From Gammaproteobacteria bacterium (lineage in GTDB: Bacteria; Pseudomonadota; Gammaproteobacteria; SZUA-152), in NCBI GenBank assembly GCA_032250735.1, contig JAVVEP010000010.1, positions 1,224-65,223 on the forward strand: a stretch of 64,000 bases of DNA, read 5' to 3'. Positions 57,196 through 64,000 of the stretch are shown here, piece by piece. The first letter of the stretch is position 1; each line of letters starts with the position of its first letter. A program made the translations under genes and the position numbers. The notes under the pieces were generated by a model that saw only the letters and a list, made by a program, of their open reading frames with translations, did no database searches and was not told the DNA's origin.

Positions 57196-57230
57196 AAAAA
57201 AAAAAGGGCTCCAGCTTCGGAGCCCTTTCT
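57196..57230. terminator. Bidirectional terminator between mscL and accA
   Basis: AAGGGCTCC-AGCTT-CGGAGCCCTT hairpin with an A run on one side and TTTCTT on the other; serves the converging mscL (plus) and accA (minus). Confidence 0.85.
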
Positions 57231-57307
57231 TGTAACTGCGTTCTTGATAAACGTTTTGTTAAGAAATCAGAGACAAACACAATCCCTGCTGCGCCTGTGA
57301 GCAGGCG

Positions 57308-58267
57308 CTATCGCTCTTCAAAGTTGCCGTATTGCATCAGTCGCTTGTAACGATTGTCCAACAGCTTATCCAGCGACATGCTTTCCAGTACGTCCAGGTT
57401 TTCACACAAGGTATTCTTGAGATTGAGCGCGACGGCGTCGACATCCCGGTGCGCACCGCCCAGCGGCTCTTTGACAATCTGGTCGATCAGCCCCAGCTCC
57501 TTGAGTCGCTCGGAGGTGATGCCCATGGCGACGGCAGCCTCGGCGGCCTTTTCCGCATTCTTCCACAGAATAGAGGAACAGCCCTCGGGCGAGATCACCG
57601 AGTAGGTGCCGTATTGCAGCATCAACACGCGGTCCCCCACCCCAATGGCCAACGCGCCACCGGAGCCACCCTCGCCAATCACGGTGCAGATGATCGGCGT
57701 CTTGAGCTGCGACATCACAAACAGGTTGCGGGCGATGGCCTCGGACTGGCCACGCTCCTCGGCATCGATACCGGGATAGGCGCCGGGGGTGTCGATGAAG
57801 GTGAGAATCGGCATCCTGAAACGCTCGGCCAGCTCCATCAGTCGACGGGCCTTGCGATAACCCTCGGGACGCGGCATGGCGAAATTGCGTTTGAGCTTTT
57901 CGGTGGTGTCGCGGCCCTTCTGCTGGCCCATTACCATCACCGGTTTTCCGTCCAGTCGCGCCACGCCGCCAATGATGGCCGGGTCATCCGCAAAGGAGCG
58001 ATCACCGTGTAATTCCTGGAAGTCGGTAAAGATGCGCTCGATGTAGTCCAGGGTGTAGGGGCGTTGCGGATGCCGCGACATCTGCGAGATCTGCCAGGGA
58101 TTGAGATTGGAAAAGATCGACTCGGTCAGCTCCCGGCTCTTACTCTGCAAGCGGGAGATCTCGTCGGAGATGTTGATCTCGCTGTCGTTGCCCACATAGC
58201 GCAGCTCTTCGATCTTGGCCTCAAGCTCGGCGATGGGTTGTTCAAATTCGAGAAAATTCAGGTTCAT
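57308..58267 (-). CDS. accA: AccA, acetyl-CoA carboxylase carboxyltransferase alpha
   Basis: 319-residue alpha subunit of the carboxyltransferase that makes malonyl-CoA for fatty-acid synthesis. It begins [20 protein letters not shown] and has the [40 protein letters not shown] and [15 protein letters not shown] motifs. It follows dnaE, the usual gammaproteobacterial order. Confidence 0.97.
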   Translation of the reverse strand: MNLNFLEFEQPIAELEAKIEELRYVGNDSEINISDEISRLQSKSRELTESIFSNLNPWQISQMSRHPQRPYTLDYIERIFTDFQELHGDRSFADDPAIIGGVARLDGKPVMVMGQQKGRDTTEKLKRNFAMPRPEGYRKARRLMELAERFRMPILTFIDTPGAYPGIDAEERGQSEAIARNLFVMSQLKTPIICTVIGEGGSGGALAIGVGDRVLMLQYGTYSVISPEGCSSILWKNAEKAAEAAVAMGITSERLKELGLIDQIVKEPLGGAHRDVDAVALNLKNTLCENLDVLESMSLDKLLDNRYKRLMQYGNFEER

Positions 58268-58357
58268 AGGCGTTCAGAGTAAAGATAAAATGGGAAAGAT
58301 AAAAGTGTCTGGCATTCTACCCTTTTCTCTTTACCCTTTCCTCTTTTCTCTGCCGTT

Positions 58358-61300
58358 TTAATACTCTACCCGCACCTGACCCCGGCCGGCGAGGTCGTCC
58401 AGCCGGCGGATCAGTTCGTCGGTCGGGCGTACCCGCCAGCCGGCACCCAGCTGGATCTGGGCGCTGGCATCGGCGCACAGATAATCGACCCGCACCGGGC
58501 AGTGGCCTTCGCGATAGGGGCCGAGCACCTCCGCCAGCTCACGGATAAAGCCGTTGGCGGCCTTGTTCTGATCCACTTTCAGCACCAGCTGGCGGGCGAA
58601 GGCCTCGCGGGCGTGATCGATGTCATAGATCTTGTTGGCGCTCATCTTCAGGCCGCCGGTGTAGTCGTCCGTCGTTACCTGGCCTTCCACCACCAGCAGG
58701 CGGTCTTTGGCGATCAGGTCACGATAGTGGTTGTAGGTCTCGGAAAACACCCCCAGTTCGAGGCGGCCGGTGCGGTCGTCGAGGGTGATGAAGGCGATGC
58801 GGTCGCCGCGTTTGGTGTTCATGGTGCGCATCGCCACCACCAGGCCGGCGACGGTGATGGTCTGGTCGCTCTTGGGGTTGAGCTCGGCGATGCGCATGGA
58901 GACAAACTGGCGTATCTCGTGTTCGTAGCGGTCGATGGGGTGTCCGGTGAGGTACAGGCCGAGGGTCTCTTTTTCACCGTTGAGGCGCTGCTCATCGTCC
59001 CAGTCCCTGGCCAAAATGAACTGCCCCGCCTCCTCTTCCGCCTGCGGCTGGGCGACGCCGAACATGTCATCCTGGCCGCTGGCGAGATTCTTGTGGTGCT
59101 GCTCGGCACGCTGCACGGCGGATTCCAGGGTGGCCATCAGGGTGGCGCGATTAGGGCCCAGATCATCCATGGCGCCGCAGCGGATCAGGCCTTCCAGGGT
59201 GCGTTTGTTGGCCTTTTTGAGGTCGACGCGCTGGCAGAAATCAAACAGGTCCCGGAACGGGCCGTCCTGCGCACGGCTGATGATGATGCCCTCGATAGCC
59301 CCCTCGCCCACCCCCTTGACGGCGCCGAGGCCGTAGAAGATGGCCCGGTCATCCTTCACCGTAAACTTGTAGTGACAGGCGTTGACGTTGGGTGACACCA
59401 CCTCCAGCTTCATCTCGCGGGCGTCTTCGATGAGCGTCACCACCTTGTCGGTGTTGTCCATGTCCGCCGACATCACCGCCGCCATAAAGGCCGCCGGGTA
59501 ATGCGTCTTGAGCCAGGCGGTCTGATACGAGACCAGCGCATAAGCGGCCGAGTGGGACTTGTTAAAGCCGTAACCGGCGAACTTCTCCATCAGGTCGAAG
59601 ATGTAGGTGGCGGTCTTTTCCTCGACGCCACGCTCCAGAGCGCCTTTGGTGAACAGTTCGCGCTGCTTGGCCATCTCCTCGGGCTTTTTCTTGCCCATGG
59701 CGCGGCGCAGCATATCGGCACCGCCCAGGGTGTAGCCGGCCAGCACCTGGGCGATCTGCATCACCTGTTCCTGATACAGAATGACGCCGTAGGTGGGTTT
59801 GAGAATCCCCTCGATCTTCGGATGCGGGTACTGCGCCGCCTTCTTGCCGTGTTTGACGTTGATAAAGTCATCCACCATGCCCGAGCCCAGCGGGCCGGGA
59901 CGGAACAGCGCCACCAGGGCGATGATTTCCTCGAAGGCATCCGGCTGCAGGCGCTTGATGAGATCCTTCATGCCGCGAGATTCCAGCTGGAACACCGCGG
60001 TGGTATTGCAGGCCTTGAGCAGCGCGTAACTGGCGGGATCATCCAGCGGGATGGTCTCGATGTCCGGACGGGCGTCTTTGCCCTTCTGTTTCTCGATATT
60101 GTCCAGCGCCCAGTCGATGATGGTCAGGGTGCGCAGACCCAGAAAGTCGAACTTGACCAGGCCCACCGCCTCGACGTCGTCCTTGTCGAACTGACTGACC
60201 ACGTTGGCGCCGCCCTCTTCGCAGTACAGGGGGCAGAAATCGGTCAGCTTGGTGGGCGCGATGACCACACCGCCGGCGTGCTTGCCGGCGTTGCGTTTGA
60301 GGCCCTCCAGCGACTTGGCCATGTCGATGAGGGTGGCCACCTCCTCGTCCTGCTCGTAGAGCTCACGCAGGGTCTCCTCCTGCTCCATGGCCTGGTCGAG
60401 GGTGATACCCACCTCGAAGGGGATCATCTTGGAGATGCGGTCCACGAAGCCGTAGGGGTGCCCGAACACGCGGCCCACGTCGCGTACCACGGCCTTGGCG
60501 GCCATGGAGCCGTAGGTGATGATCTGCGAGACCTTTTCACGGCCGTAATGCTGGGCCACGTAGTCGATGACGCGGTCGCGGCCCTCCATGCAGAAGTCGA
60601 CGTCAAAGTCGGGCATGGAGACACGTTCGGGGTTGAGGAAACGTTCGAACAGCAGGTCGTATTCCAGCGGGTCAAGATCGGTGATGGTCAGGGCATAGGC
60701 CACCAGCGAACCGGCGCCGGAACCACGCCCCGGCCCCACCGGCACGCCGTTGTTTTTGGCCCAGCGGATAAAGTCGGCAACGATCAGAAAGTAGCCGGGG
60801 AAACCCATCTCGATGATGACGTCGAGTTCGGTCTCCAGGCGTTCGTCGTAGGGCCGGCGGATCTCGGCGAAGTCGGGCGCGCTGCGGTCGAACAGCTTGT
60901 CGAAGCGGGCCTCCAGGCCCTTGCGGGATTCCTGGCGGAAATACTCCGCCTCGGTGAGCCCCGCAGGGATAGGGAAATCGGGCAGGAAGTTCTTGCCCAG
61001 GGTCAGCCCGACGTTACAGCGCTTGGCGATCTCGACGGTGTTTCCCAGCGCCTCGGGGATGTCGGAAAACAGCTCGGCCATCTCCTCGGGCGAACGCAGG
61101 TACTGCTGCTCCGTGTAATGCTTGGGACGACGGGGATCGTCCAGGGTGCGGCCATCGTGAATGCAGACCCGCGCCTCGTGGGCTTCGAAATCTCCGGCCT
61201 TGAGAAAGCGCACGTCGTTGGTGGCCACCACCGGCAGATCCGCCGACTGCGCCAGGGCCACGGCGGCGTGCAGGTAATCCTCTTCCTCGGGGCGTCCGGT

Positions 61301-61813
61301 GCGTTGCAGCTCCAGGTAGTAGCGATCGGGAAACAGCCGCTGCCAGCGCTGCAGACAGGTCTGCAGGCGGGCGCGATCCTCGGCCAGCAGGGCCCGGCCC
61401 ACATCCCCCTCGCGGCCGCCGGACAGGGCGATCAGGCCCGCGCTGTGTCCGTCCAGCCAGGCGCTGTCGAGGATGGGAATGCCGCGGTGCTGGCCCTCGG
61501 TATAGCTGCGGGAGACCAGTTCGGTGAGATTGCGATACCCCTGATTGGTCTCGCACAGCAGGGTGAAGCGAAACGGCTGGGTGGGTTCGTCCTCATTGGC
61601 CAGCCACAGGTCGACGCCAATAATGGGCTTGATGCCCTGGGCCATGGCTGCCCGATAGAACTTGACCATCGCAAACAGGTTGCTCTGGTCGGTCACCGCC
61701 ACCGCCGGCATGCCCTTTTTGGCCACGGCCTTGGCCAGGGGTTTGATGCGTACCACTCCATCCACCAGCGAATATTCTGTGTGCAGGCGTAGGTGAACGA
61801 AGCCGAATGTCAT
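58358..61813 (-). CDS. dnaE: DnaE, DNA polymerase III alpha subunit
   Basis: 1151-residue replicative polymerase. It begins with a PHP domain ([15 protein letters not shown]). The palm has [15 protein letters not shown] (about residue 363) and the catalytic Asp pair in [13 protein letters not shown] (about 401). A tandem HhH and OB-fold ([19 protein letters not shown]) are near the C-terminus. ATG 61813 was chosen because the family starts TFGFVHLR; the frame is open to 61912. Upstream of accA. Confidence 0.97.
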   Translation of the reverse strand: MTFGFVHLRLHTEYSLVDGVVRIKPLAKAVAKKGMPAVAVTDQSNLFAMVKFYRAAMAQGIKPIIGVDLWLANEDEPTQPFRFTLLCETNQGYRNLTELVSRSYTEGQHRGIPILDSAWLDGHSAGLIALSGGREGDVGRALLAEDRARLQTCLQRWQRLFPDRYYLELQRTGRPEEEDYLHAAVALAQSADLPVVATNDVRFLKAGDFEAHEARVCIHDGRTLDDPRRPKHYTEQQYLRSPEEMAELFSDIPEALGNTVEIAKRCNVGLTLGKNFLPDFPIPAGLTEAEYFRQESRKGLEARFDKLFDRSAPDFAEIRRPYDERLETELDVIIEMGFPGYFLIVADFIRWAKNNGVPVGPGRGSGAGSLVAYALTITDLDPLEYDLLFERFLNPERVSMPDFDVDFCMEGRDRVIDYVAQHYGREKVSQIITYGSMAAKAVVRDVGRVFGHPYGFVDRISKMIPFEVGITLDQAMEQEETLRELYEQDEEVATLIDMAKSLEGLKRNAGKHAGGVVIAPTKLTDFCPLYCEEGGANVVSQFDKDDVEAVGLVKFDFLGLRTLTIIDWALDNIEKQKGKDARPDIETIPLDDPASYALLKACNTTAVFQLESRGMKDLIKRLQPDAFEEIIALVALFRPGPLGSGMVDDFINVKHGKKAAQYPHPKIEGILKPTYGVILYQEQVMQIAQVLAGYTLGGADMLRRAMGKKKPEEMAKQRELFTKGALERGVEEKTATYIFDLMEKFAGYGFNKSHSAAYALVSYQTAWLKTHYPAAFMAAVMSADMDNTDKVVTLIEDAREMKLEVVSPNVNACHYKFTVKDDRAIFYGLGAVKGVGEGAIEGIIISRAQDGPFRDLFDFCQRVDLKKANKRTLEGLIRCGAMDDLGPNRATLMATLESAVQRAEQHHKNLASGQDDMFGVAQPQAEEEAGQFILARDWDDEQRLNGEKETLGLYLTGHPIDRYEHEIRQFVSMRIAELNPKSDQTITVAGLVVAMRTMNTKRGDRIAFITLDDRTGRLELGVFSETYNHYRDLIAKDRLLVVEGQVTTDDYTGGLKMSANKIYDIDHAREAFARQLVLKVDQNKAANGFIRELAEVLGPYREGHCPVRVDYLCADASAQIQLGAGWRVRPTDELIRRLDDLAGRGQVRVEY

Positions 61814-61927
61814 CCGGCGATTTTCCGGTGTAGTGGGGGAAGTTTCAAGACTTGACAGGCCACTTAATGGCCGATGATTTGCCGATAGCGGCAAACCCGC
61901 GAATAAACCCAAACACGGCCCGGATTG

Positions 61928-63223
61928 CTACAGCTCCAGTCGGGAGATCTGCTGTTTGGAATAACTCAGTTCCTCCTCCAGGATGGTCTTCAGCTCAATG
62001 CCCAGCGAACCCGGCTCCAGTACCTCGACAATGGACAGTGCCTGACCGGACTGTTCCCACACTGCGTTGGAGAGATTAATCAGCCGACGCGGCAGGTAGG
62101 CCTTGCCCTTCGCGTCCATCGCCAGCAACACGATGGGTTTGATGCGGTGATCCGCATCGGTGGCGACCACCACGCCAACGGCATTGGTATTCAGTCGCAC
62201 CACACTGCCGATGGGGTAGATGCCCAGGCACTTGATGAATTTTTCCAGTAGCGTGACGTCGTAATTTCCGGCCGACCATTTGAACAGGTTCTCCAGCGCC
62301 AGGGCCGGAGCGATACCGTCATGGTAGCAGCGGTCGGAGGTGATGGCGTCATACACGTCCACGATACTGGAGATGCGCGTCAGCAGCGGGATCTCCTCCC
62401 CCGCCATGCCGCTGGGGTAGCCCTTGCCATCCAGGCGCTCATGGTGGTGCAGCACAATATGCAGGCTATCTTTATCCAGGTTATGGTCGTCCATCAGCAT
62501 GGCATGGCCATGAGTTGGGTGCCCCATCATGATGGCGAACTCTTCCCTGGTCAGCCGTCCCGGCTTATTGAGCACGGCATCCGGCACCTGCATCTTGCCG
62601 ATATCGTGCAACAGGGCGCCCATGCCCAGACGATGCAGCTGCGGGTCATCCAGCCCCAGCTCACGACCAAAGGTGAGGGCCAGGATGCAGACGTTGATGC
62701 AATGGGTCGCGGTGTATTCGTCCCGGCTGCGCAGATGGGTCAGCCAGATCAGGGCGTCCGGATTGGTGATCACCTGATCCGCGAGCTCGGTGACCAGCTC
62801 GCGCGCCCTCTGGGTATCGACACTCTCGCCCAGCCGACAGTCCTCCAGCATGGTATCAATCCAGCCCCGGGCGTCCTTATAGACAACGTGGGCCCTGGCC
62901 AGCGACTGGCGAAAGGCCATTTCAGAGAAGGGGGCGGCCTTTTTGGCCTTTTTGGGCGGCTTCTGGCCGACACTGCCGGGGCGGACGGGCCGAAACCCCG
63001 ACATCACGCCGGGTTTTGAGCGTTCAGCATCGACATACACATATTCACAAACGGATCTTAACTCATTGATATCCTGTTCATTATTCAAGATAAAGCCCTG
63101 AAACAGGAAGCTCGTCTCCAGCCAGGGCCGGTCCAGTTCCGCGACATACATACCCAGCTGCAGGTCACTGGTATAAACCACAATTTTATCTACCACGAGG
63201 TCCATCTCTTGAAATGGGAACAC
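61928..63223 (-). CDS. HD-GYP cyclic-di-GMP phosphodiesterase with DUF3391 N-terminus
   Basis: 431-residue protein. The N-terminal DUF3391-like region (DLQLGMYVAELDRPWLETSF) is followed by an HD-GYP domain from about residue 165. Visible motifs are the HCINV His, HDIGKMQVPDAVLNKPG, HPTHGHAML, HHHERLDGKGYPSG and DVYDAITSDRCY. All are intact, so it is predicted to degrade cyclic-di-GMP. GTG 63223 or ATG 63205 may be the start; neither has a clear ribosome binding site. Together with the GGDEF proteins at 26991 and 54084 it shows active c-di-GMP signalling. Confidence 0.92.
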   Translation of the reverse strand: MFPFQEMDLVVDKIVVYTSDLQLGMYVAELDRPWLETSFLFQGFILNNEQDINELRSVCEYVYVDAERSKPGVMSGFRPVRPGSVGQKPPKKAKKAAPFSEMAFRQSLARAHVVYKDARGWIDTMLEDCRLGESVDTQRARELVTELADQVITNPDALIWLTHLRSRDEYTATHCINVCILALTFGRELGLDDPQLHRLGMGALLHDIGKMQVPDAVLNKPGRLTREEFAIMMGHPTHGHAMLMDDHNLDKDSLHIVLHHHERLDGKGYPSGMAGEEIPLLTRISSIVDVYDAITSDRCYHDGIAPALALENLFKWSAGNYDVTLLEKFIKCLGIYPIGSVVRLNTNAVGVVVATDADHRIKPIVLLAMDAKGKAYLPRRLINLSNAVWEQSGQALSIVEVLEPGSLGIELKTILEEELSYSKQQISRLEL

Positions 63224-63363
63224 CCATACTTTATCGGATGGCGCAGGAATGCCTTGATGATTTAACCCTATATTAAGAGAGTGAAAATGCCGCTTGCTGT
63301 TGTGCTCCTGGCCGAGGTGGCCCGGAACGGCCGGGAAGCGCAGGCGCCACCGGCCCGCCCGCT

Positions 63364-64000
63364 TTACTCGACGGGCATCGGCCCCATGCGATAGGTTTCC
63401 GGGAGCTTCTCCGGGGCGTCAATCATGATGCCCAGGTCATTCAGCAGCCCGTCCCGCAGGCCATACACCCAGCCATGCACCGCCAGCGCCTGCCCGCGCT
63501 GCCAGGCATTCTGCACGATGGTGGTATAACAGACATTAGCGACCTGTTCGAGGACGTTGATCTCACAGACACGGGCCTTGCGTTGCTGCTCATTGGCGAT
63601 ACCGTCAACCTCAAGCTTGTGTTTCTGGTAGATATCCTTGATGTGCCGCAGCCAGTTATCAATCAATCCGTGCTGGGTGTTTTCCATGGCGGCATGTACC
63701 CCGCCGCAGCCATAATGCCCGCAGACGATGATGTGCTTCACCTTCAGGATGTCCACGGCGTACTGGATCACCGACAGGCAGTTCATGTCGGTATGCACCA
63801 CGACATTGCCGACATTACGGTGCACAAAGACCTCACCCGGATCCAGGCCGATGATCTCGTTGGCCGGCACCCGGCTGTCCGCGCAGCCGATCCACAGGTA
63901 CTCCGGGCGCTGGTGGGTGGAGAGACGCTGGAAATAATGCGCGTCATCCGCGGTTTCATTCGCGGCCCATTGGGTATTGTTGTCGAGTAAATGTTGTAGT
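63364..64000 (-). CDS. can: Beta-carbonic anhydrase, 5' end cut by window edge
   Basis: About 212 residues visible; the N-terminus is beyond the right edge. Zinc-site motifs of beta-class carbonic anhydrase are present: IGCADSRVPANEI and HIIVCGHYGCGGVHAAM. It interconverts CO2 and bicarbonate; in a chemolithoautotroph it would support carbon fixation, but no carboxysome or Rubisco gene is in this window. The protein ends in MGPMPVE. Confidence 0.93.
   Translation of the reverse strand, partial: LQHLLDNNTQWAANETADDAHYFQRLSTHQRPEYLWIGCADSRVPANEIIGLDPGEVFVHRNVGNVVVHTDMNCLSVIQYAVDILKVKHIIVCGHYGCGGVHAAMENTQHGLIDNWLRHIKDIYQKHKLEVDGIANEQQRKARVCEINVLEQVANVCYTTIVQNAWQRGQALAVHGWVYGLRDGLLNDLGIMIDAPEKLPETYRMGPMPVE

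Noticed and set aside
59501-61792. 763-codon plus-strand frame opposite dnaE
   Set aside because: Antisense shadow of a complete DnaE in high-GC DNA.

Overview
The window looks like the chromosome of a sulfur-oxidising gammaproteobacterium. The evidence is a periplasmic Sox thiosulfate-oxidation set (soxXYZA and soxB), a thiosulfate dehydrogenase fusion, a persulfide dioxygenase and a TusA/DsrE2 sulfur-carrier pair. Gammaproteobacterial housekeeping blocks support the placement: lptFG, pepA-holC, valS, lexA-sulA, zapG/yhcB, and dnaE-accA. No rRNA, tRNA, CRISPR array or complete insertion sequence was seen.

Layout. Positions 1-6600 (minus strand) carry an apparent electron-transfer operon: a TPR membrane protein, a b-type cytochrome-like membrane protein, a 21-haem-motif cytochrome and a giant repetitive cytochrome that runs off the left edge with about 35 haem motifs visible. 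Divergent from it is a ferredoxin-flavoprotein whose flavin motifs occur in an unusual order, followed by Sel1-repeat and ankyrin-repeat proteins. Together they suggest a route from quinol or NAD(P)H through the inner membrane to long periplasmic or extracellular haem wires. Positions 11200-15000 hold an unassigned exported protein and two divergent FadL-type porins. Positions 15100-22200 hold the sulfur block: dsrE2-like, tusA, bepA, soxXYZA, soxB.

Positions 22300-35600 are mostly housekeeping: lptG/lptF, pepA, holC, a GGDEF-EAL protein, recQ, a methyltransferase and valS. Positions 35600-44200 hold an OB-fold-like secreted protein, a PhnD-domain histidine kinase, a GIDE/EF-hand plus lemA pair, lexA with an SOS box, a sulA-like gene and zapG. 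Positions 44200-45800 are a decayed stretch with a frameshifted, truncated motA/pomA remnant and several palindromes. Positions 45800-56400 are accessory: an ODP-type di-iron protein, a hybrid kinase, persulfide dioxygenase, a TsdBA-type fusion, a GGDEF protein, and a DJ-1/PfpI domain fused to a DsrC/TusE-like domain. The right end is mscL, accA, dnaE, an HD-GYP phosphodiesterase and a beta-carbonic anhydrase cut by the right edge.

Two themes recur. Thiosulfate and sulfane sulfur can be handled by several enzymes here (Sox, Tsd, persulfide dioxygenase, Tus/Dsr carriers). Intergenic DNA is rich in short-period tandem repeats (8-15 bp) and in palindromic repeat elements. The most unusual items are the giant cytochrome and its gene cluster, the PfpI-DsrC fusion, the permuted ferredoxin-flavoprotein and the repeated LexA half-site array. 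All functional calls come from reading motifs by eye; no database search was run.
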